DNA of 64,000 bases from Opitutia bacterium (GCA_029252625.1 JAQXBA010000004.1:1-64000); one strand, 5' to 3'; positions 20,379 to 31,099 are shown, counted from the stretch's first letter. Translations and numbers: made by a program. The notes: generated by a model from the sequence alone, not told the origin.

Positions 20379-21230
20379 ATGAAAGCCCCAACAATTATCG
20401 CACTGCTCCACGGGCCGGATCAACCCGGTCTGGTTTCGCGTGTGTCCAGTTGGATCTTTCTACGTGGCAGTAATATCCATCATGCTGATCAACATAAAGA
20501 TCTAGAGGCTAATATCTTCTTCCAACGTCTAGAATGGACACCGTCAGGTCAAATCGACGAAGAAGCTGCAGCCTTTGAGAAATTCGCCCAGCAAGATCTC
20601 GGCATGACCGTCAAAGTCGCAAGGTCGACGGATCGCCCCAAAGTTGCCCTGTTCGTATCGAAGATCGACCATTGCTTTCACGATACCATCCTACGCTTTC
20701 GCTCCGGTGAAATGTCCGGCGAACTCGCCTGCATCCTCTCGAACCACGAAACGCTGAGGGCCGAGGCTGAAACTTATGGTATACCCTTTCAGCACGTACC
20801 GGTCACCAAGGAGACCAAAGCAGAAGCCGAAGCGAAACAGCTCGAAATCGTGCACTCCTATGGAGCCAATCTCGTGGTGATGGCGCGCTACATGCAGGTA
20901 CTCTCTGACAACTTCCTAAGCAAGGTAGGCTGCCCAGTGATCAACATTCACCACTCTTTCCTACCTGCCTTTGCAGGGGGCAAGCCGTATCACCAAGCGC
21001 ACGCTCGTGGCGTCAAACTGATCGGGGCCACGGCACACTACGCCACAGCAGACCTTGACGAAGGCCCAATCATTCACCAAGACGTTACCCGGATCAATCA
21101 CCGCAACTCGGTGCCTGATCTGGTTCGCAAAGGAAAAGACCTCGAAAAATCGGTCTTTGCCCAAGCGATTCGCCTCCATCTCGACAACCGTATTTTAGTC
21201 TATCTCAACAAAACCGTCGTCTTCGACTAG
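20379..21230 (+). CDS. purU: Formyltetrahydrofolate deformylase
   Basis: The 283-residue protein hydrolyses 10-formyl-THF to formate and THF, balancing one-carbon pools. An N-terminal ACT domain (residues about 5-85, LLHGPDQPGLVSRVSSWIF) is followed by a formyltransferase fold. The catalytic Asn, His and Asp are N189, H191 (VINIHHSFLPAF) and D227 (DLDEGPIIHQD). The gene lies 88 bases after carB on the same strand and may be expressed separately. Confidence 0.94.
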   Translation: MKAPTIIALLHGPDQPGLVSRVSSWIFLRGSNIHHADQHKDLEANIFFQRLEWTPSGQIDEEAAAFEKFAQQDLGMTVKVARSTDRPKVALFVSKIDHCFHDTILRFRSGEMSGELACILSNHETLRAEAETYGIPFQHVPVTKETKAEAEAKQLEIVHSYGANLVVMARYMQVLSDNFLSKVGCPVINIHHSFLPAFAGGKPYHQAHARGVKLIGATAHYATADLDEGPIIHQDVTRINHRNSVPDLVRKGKDLEKSVFAQAIRLHLDNRILVYLNKTVVFD

Positions 21231-21239
21231 GTAGCTTCA

Positions 21240-21350
21240 CCGCAATGACTCATAGCTCATTCATAATGGCTAAACATCCATCATCACTCATCATTTCATT
21301 ACCCATTCACAACTTAATCACCTATTAGCTATTCTCAATTAGCCATTATT
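21240..21350. repeat. Degenerate 7-nt-period repeat in intergenic gap
   Basis: The gap between purU and the next gene is built of CTCAT/ATTC-like words repeating at about 7-base spacing, clearest at the right end (ATTAGCT-ATTCTCA-ATTAGCC-ATTATTT). Similar tracts occur at 41305-41340 and 44995-45052. Confidence 0.45.
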
Positions 21351-21354
21351 TTCC

Positions 21355-22041
21355 ATGAATCACCCACCAAAAAAGAAACATAAAAACCCTCTCATGCCCG
21401 AAGACGAGGTTATCGACGAGCGTCACCTCATCGACCTCGAGGAGTCTGCGGATATCTCTTTCGAAGACCGCGTCAGTATCTATTGGATGGAGAACAAGAG
21501 CTTCTTAATTGGTTGCATCACGGTGCTGCTACTGGTTGTCGCGGGTTACCAAAGCTTACGTATCTTCAAGGACCGCTCAGAGCTGGCTCTTCAAGCGGAA
21601 TACGCCGAGGCAAACAGTAGCGAAACTCTAGGAGACTTCGCCAAGGCCAACAGCGACAAGGAGCTTGGTGGATTTGCCGCACTCAGCACCGCTGACGTCG
21701 CTTACACCGCGGAAGACTACCCTAAAGCACTCGAATTTTACAATTTAGCTGCCGCCGCACTTGCAGCGCCGACCCTAGCTGGCCGCGCTCAACTTGGACA
21801 AGCCTTCGCACTCTACCAAAACGGCAGCACCGACGAAGGTCTTGCAAAGCTCAATGCGATCACTGCTGACAGCAGCCTCGCCGAAGCCGCACGCGCCGAA
21901 GCTGCTTACCACCTGGCAATCGAAGCCGACGCAGCAGGCAACACCGCCGAGTTCGAAAGCTTTGCTGCACAAATCAATGCTTCGCCACTGGCTGGCCAAT
22001 GGCAACAGCGCCTCAGCTACTACCAGCAGCAAATGCAGTAA
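21355..22041 (+). CDS. YfgM-like TPR membrane protein
   Basis: The 228-residue protein has a charged cytoplasmic N-terminus, one transmembrane helix (residues about 50-65) and a periplasmic TPR-like helical domain (AALSTADVAYTAEDYPKALEFY). This is the layout of YfgM, the SecYEG-associated chaperone-docking protein. It is similar in size to E. coli YfgM (206). A strong terminator follows. The match is structural; sequence identity is likely low. Confidence 0.72.
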   Translation: MNHPPKKKHKNPLMPEDEVIDERHLIDLEESADISFEDRVSIYWMENKSFLIGCITVLLLVVAGYQSLRIFKDRSELALQAEYAEANSSETLGDFAKANSDKELGGFAALSTADVAYTAEDYPKALEFYNLAAAALAAPTLAGRAQLGQAFALYQNGSTDEGLAKLNAITADSSLAEAARAEAAYHLAIEADAAGNTAEFESFAAQINASPLAGQWQQRLSYYQQQMQ

Positions 22042-22065
22042 TTCTAAGCGCCCCATCATTTTCTG

Positions 22066-22097
22066 AAGCACAGCTCACACGAGCTGTGCTTTTTTTT
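22066..22097 (+). terminator. Intrinsic terminator
   Basis: AAGCACAGCTC and GAGCTGTGCTT form an 11-base perfect stem with an ACAC loop, followed by a run of T. It ends the YfgM-like gene 25 bases after its stop. Confidence 0.9.
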
Positions 22098-22160
22098 GTT
22101 TCATTCACGTCCGAGCGCATGCATCGTCCAGCCAATGCAGCATTGCCTACGGGCAATCAT

Positions 22161-23150
22161 TTAAGAGCGCACCGATTTACGCAGTGCGCCCATCAACTTT
22201 CTCAATTTCCGCCAGAAGCGATTCTTCCGATATTTCCCTCCGAAGAGCAAAGAGAAGACTTCCTGATTTACCCGAGCGCTCAGTTCTACTGAGTCCGGAT
22301 GATCGCAACGCTCCTGATCAAAGCGTTCTGTTAGATTGTTCGCAAAGAATGAATCGGGATTGGCTGTATGCGTGCTACGCACATCAAATCCAATATTACT
22401 AATCAGATTTCCCTTCGGAGTGAGGCAACGGTCGTTTGAGGCAATTGTCGTGGCCAACCAAGGGTATGCCCACGAATTGACTTCACCCGTGTGAACTTTG
22501 CGCAAACGCTTAATTAGTTTTGAGAACGCTTTATCTGAAATACCTAGCTGTTCTCGACAACTCTTAGGGGCCTTAAAAAACTCAACCATCTGAAGGTCTT
22601 GACGATTCCACGCTCGACGCCAGGTGGCCCAACCCCAAGGGGTGGAATATTGAGTGAAAGCATATGAGTGTTCAAATTGCTTCGGTGAGACGAAGTTTGA
22701 ACCACTGATATGCATCACTGCGTCGTCGTCAGCATAGCGATTGAGCATGGATTCGCAAAAACCAAAGAAACTTAGTTCTGGCAGACAGTCATCTTTCAAG
22801 ATGATCGCTTGATCGTAGGTTTCAAATGCACGGTTGAGTCCAGTATAAATGCGTTGCTGGCATCCCATTTTCTCGTCACTATATTTTAGGTGCAGGTCAC
22901 AGTCCCAATCCACTTGAATAACATCGCGTGTCGGTTGACAGAGAGTGTCATCGTTTGCTCGATCTGCACGAGGTCCGTCTGCGATGACAAATAAATGCTT
23001 GGGCTGCACTGCCCAGATATGAGCAAACACTTGTTCGATTAAGTCGGGACGATTATAGATGATGAAAATGGTCGGTTTTGCTAACGTGTGAATAAGTGAG
23101 TGATATCGCTCATTTATCGTAAGTATTTTTAAGGCAAACGGAAGCTTCAA
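22161..23150 (-). CDS. Glycosyltransferase family 2-like protein
   Basis: The 329-residue protein has a GT-A nucleotide-sugar fold beginning at the Rossmann-like strand PTIFIIYNRPDLIEQVFAHI. The metal-binding acidic motif is in AIILKDDCLPE. A conserved stretch STPWGWATWRRAWNRQD is typical of a GT2-like group found in polysaccharide clusters and annotated as HlpA-like. It probably adds a sugar to a surface glycan. It is divergent from the SET gene by 25 bases, so the two share a control region. Confidence 0.75.
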   Translation of the reverse strand: MKLPFALKILTINERYHSLIHTLAKPTIFIIYNRPDLIEQVFAHIWAVQPKHLFVIADGPRADRANDDTLCQPTRDVIQVDWDCDLHLKYSDEKMGCQQRIYTGLNRAFETYDQAIILKDDCLPELSFFGFCESMLNRYADDDAVMHISGSNFVSPKQFEHSYAFTQYSTPWGWATWRRAWNRQDLQMVEFFKAPKSCREQLGISDKAFSKLIKRLRKVHTGEVNSWAYPWLATTIASNDRCLTPKGNLISNIGFDVRSTHTANPDSFFANNLTERFDQERCDHPDSVELSARVNQEVFSLLFGGKYRKNRFWRKLRKLMGALRKSVRS

Positions 23151-23175
23151 ACGCTAGAAAAGAGATGCCCGACCC

Positions 23176-23865
23176 GTGTCATTCGACTCATTCCGAGTAA
23201 CTCCAAAGACAGGCGAACCGCGCTTTGACCGCTTAGCTGAACCTTGCAGTCTTGACTTTCGAGAGTCCATAAATAGCGCTAATCAAATGGTTCTTCCAAG
23301 CTTAAGAATACAGTGGTTATCCGACGAAAAAGGATATGGACTCATTGCTACGGAATTCGTCCCCAAAGGGACTATTACGTATTGTCAGGACTCACTTGAT
23401 ATCGTCATCCCACAAGGGGATATATCGAAATACTCTGGGGTATTACGCGACAGCATCTACAAGTTTGCCTACGAACCACCAACGGGCGAGATGGTGCTTG
23501 GCTGGGATCATGCCAAGTATATCAACCACTGCTGTTTGGCAAATACACTATCTACGGGCTATGAGTTCGAAATCGCGGTGCGTGATATTGAAGTCGGAGA
23601 AGAGCTCACGACCGACTATCGACTATTCTCCAAACATAACACATTTCACGTCGTCTGCAGGAATGAGCACTGCCCGCAGTCTGCGATGGATGCACTGCCC
23701 TTAAAAGACATCGACGCACGTATCCAATCCGCGCTGTCATCCTATTCGAGTGTCGAGCAGCCTTTGGGATTTTTGGTTGCTACGGATACTTTAGAAAGAT
23801 TGAATGCATACTTAAATGACTCAGGTGAGTATATCTCTGTCGAAGAAGAGTTGCCTAAAACATAG
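23176..23865 (+). CDS. SET-domain protein (putative protein lysine methyltransferase)
   Basis: The 229-residue protein carries a SET domain over residues about 45-160: GYGLIATEFVPKGTITY at the start, KYINHCCLANT (the NHS-type substrate/SAM motif) and VGEELTTDYRLF at the end. A Cys pair in CRNEHCPQ resembles a post-SET zinc site. SET enzymes methylate protein lysines with SAM; bacterial ones have varied or unknown targets. The GTG at 23176 gives the longest form; an ATG at 23287 would start at the SET domain itself. It is followed 50 bases later by the ATP-grasp-like gene. Confidence 0.75.
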   Translation: MSFDSFRVTPKTGEPRFDRLAEPCSLDFRESINSANQMVLPSLRIQWLSDEKGYGLIATEFVPKGTITYCQDSLDIVIPQGDISKYSGVLRDSIYKFAYEPPTGEMVLGWDHAKYINHCCLANTLSTGYEFEIAVRDIEVGEELTTDYRLFSKHNTFHVVCRNEHCPQSAMDALPLKDIDARIQSALSSYSSVEQPLGFLVATDTLERLNAYLNDSGEYISVEEELPKT

Positions 23866-23915
23866 TATGAATGGACGCACTTCGACGTTGTTGAGCATTT
23901 AAGCGCATCAAGCGA

Positions 23916-24812
23916 ATGGATAAAATCCGCATCAACATACTGCACCACCGGCATCACACGGAGGCGCGCACGAAGGGGGCGATCATTCGGCACCTAGCTC
24001 GAAAGTGGAAAGAAGAAGGACACGTAGTTACGCACTTGTATGGGTGCGATAAGTATGAGTCAGCAGACGTGTTAATATTGCACATCGATCTGTCGTGTAT
24101 CCCTGACGAGTATGTAGCCTTCTCGCAGAGATTCCCCAAAGTAGTTAATCTCGGACTCACAGACATCCGAAAGCGTACGATTAGCCGCAATCTCCTCTCT
24201 AAAGAGTGCCCATACGAAGGGCCAGTCATTATCAAGGCAGACCTCAATTGCGGCGGTGCCCCAGAACGGCTACTGGGCGTCACCCCGAAGAAAAGGCCCA
24301 TTAGTCTCATGCGCGGAATCAAGAAGCGGCTAAAGATCAAGGACCCCTTCTCAATTCGGAAACCGAAAGATTACTTAATCTACCCAAAGAAATCGAAAGT
24401 CCCCAGAGCGGTATTTTCGAATGAGTCATTGGTCGTGGAAAAATTCCTACCCGAGAAACACGGGGACGAATACTATCAGCGCAGGTATTACTTCTTCGGC
24501 GATGCGGAATATCATGAAATCCATGCCACCAGCGTGGCAATTCACGCTACGGATTCGGACGATCACTGTATCCGATATTGGGAAGAGCCGTCGATCCCTC
24601 CTGCATTACGCTCATATCGAAAAGAGCTGCAGGCAGATTATGGAAAAATCGACTATGTCATCCACGACGGCAAAATCGTAGTGTTCGATGTCAACCGCAC
24701 ACCCAGCAGTGGCGATATCGAAACAGACTCAATTGCTGCGGTTTGGGTAAAGTCCATCGTTGATCGATTGCATGTAGGGATTGCGAAGGCTCCAATCGTG
24801 GACAATCAGTAG
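23916..24812 (+). CDS. ATP-grasp-like protein
   Basis: The 298-residue protein resembles ATP-grasp ligases in layout. A central Lys-bearing strand is VIIKADLNCGG, a hinge motif is LVVEKFLPEKHG, and a late strand KIVVFDVNRTPSS could hold the Mg-binding Asp and Asn. Such enzymes join a carboxylate to an amine or thiol via acyl-phosphate. I cannot assign a substrate. It is in tandem with the SET gene and overlaps the sulfotransferase gene end by 7 bases. The ATP-grasp assignment is by motif only. Confidence 0.6.
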   Translation: MDKIRINILHHRHHTEARTKGAIIRHLARKWKEEGHVVTHLYGCDKYESADVLILHIDLSCIPDEYVAFSQRFPKVVNLGLTDIRKRTISRNLLSKECPYEGPVIIKADLNCGGAPERLLGVTPKKRPISLMRGIKKRLKIKDPFSIRKPKDYLIYPKKSKVPRAVFSNESLVVEKFLPEKHGDEYYQRRYYFFGDAEYHEIHATSVAIHATDSDDHCIRYWEEPSIPPALRSYRKELQADYGKIDYVIHDGKIVVFDVNRTPSSGDIETDSIAAVWVKSIVDRLHVGIAKAPIVDNQ

Positions 24813-25570
24813 CCGAAGGCTTGATAATCCTTCGCGTAATAGGCTTCGATTCGGCTCCGCAGCTGTTTCTGCGTGGCTGCCCCCGTATTTTTATTCGAGG
24901 GATTTGAGTGCTTCAAACGGGCAAGGGCATCGCGCGGGAAGAGGCCTTGCTTAGCTGCGGACTCTAAATCGGACCGCAATTTTTCAACCTTCGCAATCAT
25001 TTGAAAAGAGATACGCCCGTGGCCACAGCAGGCCCACTGAGGGCGCAAGTGCTCCTCGATTCGATGCACTGGGGTCTGCTCCATATAGTCCAATACCATT
25101 TCAGCAGATATGTGATCTGACTGCTCAGCAGATTTCCCATGGAATCGTGCAACCTCCTCAGCGAGGCCATATTTTGGATGGTCGACGATCTTGTCTTGAT
25201 ACGCAGACCAGAAACGAGTGACCGGATTACGAACGACCGTAAAGACTGGTATCTTATCCGTCGCTAGGTCTGACAAGACTTTTCCAACGGCATGCAATTG
25301 GTAGACCCCGTACAGTTTATTCCGTTTACGATCAAAGGCCTCAGAAAAAGTAGAGTCGCTTAAGGCACGCCGCACACTGCTATTCGCCGATTTCGAAATC
25401 GCGATATAGACGCTGTTCGTTTCTTTGATGAATAACGAGTGATGCCGCCAGAGATCTAGATAGTTGTAACCCTCACCTTCCCATTGAGCAGCTTCGTTAG
25501 ACGCACGATATTTAAGATCATACTTCTTGGAGACTGCCCGTAAGATTGAATAGCGAAATCGTCTTTTCAT
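24806..25570 (-). CDS. Sulfotransferase family 2-like protein
   Basis: The 254-residue protein has motifs of PAPS-dependent carbohydrate sulfotransferases of the HNK-1/chondroitin type. The 5'-phosphosulfate loop is probably YIAISKSANSSVRRAL, and the 3'-phosphate motif FTVVRNPVTRFWSAYQDKI. It would transfer sulfate to a glycan hydroxyl. With the glycosyltransferase nearby it suggests a sulfated surface polysaccharide. It converges with the ATP-grasp-like gene, overlapping by 7 bases at the stops. Confidence 0.75.
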   Translation of the reverse strand: MKRRFRYSILRAVSKKYDLKYRASNEAAQWEGEGYNYLDLWRHHSLFIKETNSVYIAISKSANSSVRRALSDSTFSEAFDRKRNKLYGVYQLHAVGKVLSDLATDKIPVFTVVRNPVTRFWSAYQDKIVDHPKYGLAEEVARFHGKSAEQSDHISAEMVLDYMEQTPVHRIEEHLRPQWACCGHGRISFQMIAKVEKLRSDLESAAKQGLFPRDALARLKHSNPSNKNTGAATQKQLRSRIEAYYAKDYQAFGY

Positions 25571-27138
<1,568 letters not shown>

Positions 27139-27162
27139 GCGACCCTTACATCAAATTACCAC

Positions 27163-27193
27163 AAAGCCCGACGGTTATCCGTCGGGCTTTTTT
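27163..27193 (+). terminator. Intrinsic terminator of enolase
   Basis: AAAGCCCGACGG and CCGTCGGGCTTT form a perfect 12-base stem with a TTAT loop, followed by more T. It lies 24 bases after the eno stop. Confidence 0.95.
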
Positions 27194-27416
27194 AATGGTC
27201 ATCGTCGATTAGCGGTTAAAAGACGAGACGACTCGCCCTCCTCTGCAGCAAAACAGAATCAATGTGGACGAGTCGCCCACACTCCTATCGCAGACAATGG
27301 CATAAACATCCCCACCATCAGTCAGCTATTGCCTCTCAGTTGCAACCATCGCCACACACAAATTGCTCGCTTCAATTTTCTAAATGCGTACATGTTACTC
27401 AACATTCTTAGAAATC

Positions 27417-27836
27417 ATGACCTTAAAAGAAAAACAAGACGCGCTCGTCGAAGAAATCACCTTGATTCCCGACGCCTATGAACGTCTCGGCTATATCGTT
27501 GACCGCGGCAAAAAGGCTGTCGGGCTAAGCGAAGACCTGCGCATTGATAGCTTCAAAATCGAAGGCTGCATGTCACAGCTTTGGGTCGTGCCAGCATTTA
27601 AGGATGGTTTGTGCTCGTTTCGCTCTGAGTCTGACTCAGCAATTGTGAAAGGAATCGCTGAACTACTGTGCAACTTCTACAGCGATGCGAAGCCCGAAGA
27701 AATTATTGCCGCCGATGCTGAATTCCTTGGCGAAGTTGGTATCACACAGCACCTTTCCCCAAATCGACGCAATGGCTTGAGCCGTATCGTCGAATCGATT
27801 CAACGATTCGCACAGTCCTGCCTAGCAGACTCGTAA
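27417..27836 (+). CDS. sufE: SufE-family Fe-S assembly sulfur acceptor
   Basis: The 139-residue protein takes persulfide sulfur from a SufS-type cysteine desulfurase. The active-site Cys is in IEGCMSQLWV, preceded by the typical helix YERLGYIVDRGKK. The start at 27417 (MTLKEKQ) fits the family; an in-frame ATG at 27384 adds 11 unlike residues. No sufBCDS genes are in the window. Confidence 0.9.
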   Translation: MTLKEKQDALVEEITLIPDAYERLGYIVDRGKKAVGLSEDLRIDSFKIEGCMSQLWVVPAFKDGLCSFRSESDSAIVKGIAELLCNFYSDAKPEEIIAADAEFLGEVGITQHLSPNRRNGLSRIVESIQRFAQSCLADS

Positions 27837-27977
27837 TCACATAAAAGCGACACTCGCCTTGCTTCCCCATCCCTGCCTCACAAGCGAACGCAGTGAGCTG
27901 CCAGACAGAAGTCAGTTTCTGATCTCCTAATTGCTTCACAATCTTAAGTCTCAACCGTCCCATTTTAAGTCACAGCA

Positions 27978-28781
27978 ATGGCCGCCCCACTCTATGACGC
28001 ACACAACCACATGGCTGATCCAGCCCTATGCGCGCATCGAGCTGCGATCGAGCCTTGCCTACGCGAGATCGACCTAAAATTTGCCGTCGTCAACGGCACC
28101 TCGCCCAGCGATTGGGCCGCGGTTCTGAGACTCGCACAATCAGCGCTACACATGATTCCCGCCATCGGTCTGCACCCATGGCAGGTGAACGACGCCCCGG
28201 CAGACTGGCAGGTAAAATTCCTGAAAACGCTGGATTGCGGTGCGCGAGTCATCGGCGAAGTGGGCCTTGATCAATGGATTGAAGGCCACGACCTTGAGCG
28301 TCAACAGCCCGCTTTTCGCTGGCAACTCGCTCAGGCTACCCAACGCAACCTGCCAGTCTCGATCCATTGCCTTAAAGCGATCGGTCCGCTGATGGAGACA
28401 CTACGCCACGAATCACTGCCCAAGCGCGGCGTTCACCTCCACGCCTATAGTGGTCCGGTCGAATTAATCCCTGAATTGGTTCAGCTTGGTGCCTATTTCT
28501 CGTTCAACGCCGGACAACTCAGACCCGAAAAATCGAATGCGCCCGAACGAATGTGTGCCGTGCCAGCAGAGCGACTACTGATCGAAACCGATGCGCCCGA
28601 CATGCTACCAGCAACGCGGCTGCGAAGCTTCAATCTTCCGAAATCTGCTCGCGGACATGCACTCACTCATCCCGCCACCCTAATTGATGGCTATACCGCC
28701 ATTGCGCATCTTCGCGCCACACCGATCGAGTCCCTGAAACAACAGGTCGCCAGTAATTTCGAACGCTATTTCCTTAGCTAG
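27978..28781 (+). CDS. TatD-family metal-dependent hydrolase
   Basis: The 267-residue TIM-barrel protein has the TatD metal ligands in order: DAHNH at the N-terminus, Glu in IGEVGLD, His in VSIHCLKA, His in VHLHAYSG and Asp in IETDAPD. TatD enzymes are Mg-dependent 3'-5' nucleases or related hydrolases. Several sequence details differ from E. coli TatD, so the substrate is open. It is followed 16 bases later by the DUF983 gene and likely cotranscribed. Confidence 0.85.
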   Translation: MAAPLYDAHNHMADPALCAHRAAIEPCLREIDLKFAVVNGTSPSDWAAVLRLAQSALHMIPAIGLHPWQVNDAPADWQVKFLKTLDCGARVIGEVGLDQWIEGHDLERQQPAFRWQLAQATQRNLPVSIHCLKAIGPLMETLRHESLPKRGVHLHAYSGPVELIPELVQLGAYFSFNAGQLRPEKSNAPERMCAVPAERLLIETDAPDMLPATRLRSFNLPKSARGHALTHPATLIDGYTAIAHLRATPIESLKQQVASNFERYFLS

Positions 28782-28797
28782 ACCCGCCTTATACACC

Positions 28798-29250
28798 ATG
28801 GAAGATCTTCAGCTTCAGCCAACCCCGCAGGTCACACGTCGCCAGTTACTGATGCGCGGACTACGCTGCCAATGCCCCAACTGCGGCCAGGCTAAATTAT
28901 TCAAAACCCGTCTGCACATTCATCGTTATTGTTCAAAGTGCGGCATGCGACTCGAACGCTGCGACGGTTACTTCCTCGGCCCTCTTTGCATCAATTATGG
29001 AGTCGCGGTCTTTACCTTTGTGTTACCGACCCTACTGCTGGGATTCTTAGGTTACATTGCCATCAAGCTCGCCTTGGCAATTGCCTTCACTGGAGCTCTA
29101 TTACTGCCAGTGCTGCTCTACCGTTTCAGCTGGGGCTGCTGGTTGATGGTGTATTACATCTGTCTGCCTCACGAGCTGCATGCCAACCGCACAGAAGATT
29201 GCGATGATCTTTCATTTGAAGAAGAGCGCCGCACGCGCACGAAACAATGA
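28798..29250 (+). CDS. DUF983 membrane protein
   Basis: The 150-residue protein has an N-terminal zinc-ribbon-like region (CQCPNCGQ then YCSKCGMRLERCDG) and two transmembrane helices (residues about 70-90 and 92-115). This is the layout of DUF983, a family of unknown function. It converges with the mla operon end at 29266. Confidence 0.85.
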   Translation: MEDLQLQPTPQVTRRQLLMRGLRCQCPNCGQAKLFKTRLHIHRYCSKCGMRLERCDGYFLGPLCINYGVAVFTFVLPTLLLGFLGYIAIKLALAIAFTGALLLPVLLYRFSWGCWLMVYYICLPHELHANRTEDCDDLSFEEERRTRTKQ

Positions 29251-29265
29251 TTGCTTCCTGTGCGA

Positions 29266-30036
29266 CTACTCCTGAATCATTGCACGGCGCATTTGTGAAT
29301 AGCCATTTTTCATCGAGCTATAAGGATCAACCGCTCCGTCCTTCATCTGCGAATAAGTGCGCATTAAAGTTGGACTCTTCACCACAAAATCACTCACACC
29401 CAACGCGGTCTGTACTCTAGAGTCGCCAATCACGCTGTAAGGCTCCTTCAAAGGATTGACAGTTCGGTCTCCGACCAAACCAAACAGATCCCGCAGATTT
29501 GAAGGTCCCAACAGAGGCAACATCAAATAAGGTCCCTCTCCCATCCCCCAAGCCCCTAAGGCTTGCCCGATGTCTTCAGATTTAAGCGGCTGCAGACGAT
29601 CAAAACGATTCGCGGCAGGAAATACACCGACAACGCCAAGGGTCGTATTCACTGCAAAACGTTCGGTCTCGAGCCATCCGCCTTTGATGCGACCCTGTAA
29701 AAGATTCCCGGCCAGACGTACCGGATAGCCTAAGTTCTTAAAAAAGTTCGAGGCACCACGCTCCACGGCGTCAGGAGTCACGTTCTGATAGCCCTCGGCG
29801 ATATGTTTCACCACATTCATATAGATGAAGTCATTGAACTTAAACGTCAGTCGGTTTACTGACTCCAGCGGGTCACGCACCTCAGTCGGTTGCTCTTCAA
29901 TGTCCCCGTACAGTTCTTCCTCGGTAAGGTAGTCATACACGCCCTCTGCCAATCCAGTAGTCAGGCTAACACATAGATAGAGTGCGAACGCACAATACTG
30001 TAAAATTAAGCGTTTATAATATGATCGTTGAGACAT
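29266..30036 (-). CDS. mlaA: MlaA-type outer-membrane lipid asymmetry protein
   Basis: The 256-residue protein is the MlaA (VacJ) component that removes misplaced phospholipids from the outer leaflet. It shows the family core RDPLESVNRLTFKFNDF, NLLQGRIKGGWLE, RFAVNTTLGVVG and GPYLMLPLLGPSN. The N-terminus is a signal sequence (residues about 8-30), but no good lipobox Cys follows, unlike E. coli MlaA. Its start overlaps the mlaC end by 23 bases. It sits at the end of an mlaEFDC operon, whereas in E. coli it is elsewhere. Confidence 0.92.
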   Translation of the reverse strand: MSQRSYYKRLILQYCAFALYLCVSLTTGLAEGVYDYLTEEELYGDIEEQPTEVRDPLESVNRLTFKFNDFIYMNVVKHIAEGYQNVTPDAVERGASNFFKNLGYPVRLAGNLLQGRIKGGWLETERFAVNTTLGVVGVFPAANRFDRLQPLKSEDIGQALGAWGMGEGPYLMLPLLGPSNLRDLFGLVGDRTVNPLKEPYSVIGDSRVQTALGVSDFVVKSPTLMRTYSQMKDGAVDPYSSMKNGYSQMRRAMIQE

Positions 30037-30637
30037 CTAATTCCTCCTGCTTTAATAGTTTTTCTAATTTCTCAATTAATTGTGCGCCATTTCCCTTACG
30101 AAAGTGATCATCAAACTGTTGTCGGTAATTTGATACCAAGCTGACATCCTCAGCTACAATATCATAGATTTGCCAGCCCGTTTTCAACAAGCCTAAACGG
30201 TATAACACATTGAAAGTCTTCCCACTAGGAAAGCTAATGACGACTGGCACTTCGATACGTTTACTAGTGACCTCGATCAAAGCTCCACAGTCCAAGATTG
30301 GCCGATCTTTGCCTGCCATACCATCCACAAAACTCTGAACAATTAACTGGTCGATGAGATTGCGGACCTGCGTCTGCTCAACAACCGTCAACAATTTCCA
30401 GTTACGCGCCAGCGCACGACGAATAAGCACCTCCAGGTCGTACTTATCCTCAACGACTGCCCGAACCGCATCTTGCCGCTGTGCACTCGTATAGTCCTTA
30501 TAAGCATCGAGGTACATAATATCCAAGGTCGCCTCCATGGTAGTCACCAGCTTCGCCCTCTCGTTCGCCTGTACTGGCAGTACTGTCAACAGAGCGACAC
30601 TTACGATTATACTTATAAAATTCACCCTCAGATTCAT
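30014..30637 (-). CDS. mlaC: MlaC-type periplasmic phospholipid-binding protein
   Basis: The 207-residue protein has a signal peptide (residues about 1-24, ending VQANE) and the MlaC fold (LEVLIRRALARNWKLLTVVEQ, YRLGLLKTGWQIYDIVAEDVSLVSNYRQQF). MlaC ferries phospholipid between outer-membrane MlaA and the inner-membrane MlaFED complex. It starts 3 bases after the mlaD stop and overlaps mlaA by 23 bases. Confidence 0.92.
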   Translation of the reverse strand: MNLRVNFISIIVSVALLTVLPVQANERAKLVTTMEATLDIMYLDAYKDYTSAQRQDAVRAVVEDKYDLEVLIRRALARNWKLLTVVEQTQVRNLIDQLIVQSFVDGMAGKDRPILDCGALIEVTSKRIEVPVVISFPSGKTFNVLYRLGLLKTGWQIYDIVAEDVSLVSNYRQQFDDHFRKGNGAQLIEKLEKLLKQEELDVSTIIL

Positions 30638-30640
30638 ACA

Positions 30641-31099
30641 TTATTCTTCACCGCCGTCAATACCACCAAGAGCAAAACGGCTAATTAAACTTTCGATGTC
30701 CAAGGCAGATTCAGTATCAACAACCATATCCCCCGGCTCGAGCGGGAAGCCGGATCCGCCAGGTGAAATACTTAAATAGCGGTCACCAATCAAACCCGCT
30801 GTCTTCACCGAGATGATCGTATCATCATCCAGTGCCAAATCATTCGGCAATTCCAGCGTCACGATTGAATAGAAATCATCACCCAATATGATCGATCGTA
30901 CCGTGCCAACACGTACTCCAGCAATCTCCACACGACTCCCAGCATTCACTCCGCTAGTGCTACGAAACCGCGCCTCTAATTGGTAGCTATCACTGCCGAA
31001 GAATCGTGCACTGCCCACTTGAATGGCCAAATATAGAACGGCTCCAAAGCCAATCAGCACAAAGCACCCAACCAAAAATTCTATCTTGCGATTATTCAT
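30641..31099 (-). CDS. mlaD: MlaD, MCE-domain protein
   Basis: The 152-residue protein has one N-terminal helix (residues about 8-26) and an MCE domain (residues about 38-120; GVNAGSRVEIAGVRVGTVRSI, KTAGLIGDRYLSISPGG). MlaD forms the hexameric ring under MlaE. The length is typical for a single-MCE MlaD, with a short tail after the domain. Confidence 0.93.
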   Translation of the reverse strand: MNNRKIEFLVGCFVLIGFGAVLYLAIQVGSARFFGSDSYQLEARFRSTSGVNAGSRVEIAGVRVGTVRSIILGDDFYSIVTLELPNDLALDDDTIISVKTAGLIGDRYLSISPGGSGFPLEPGDMVVDTESALDIESLISRFALGGIDGGEE

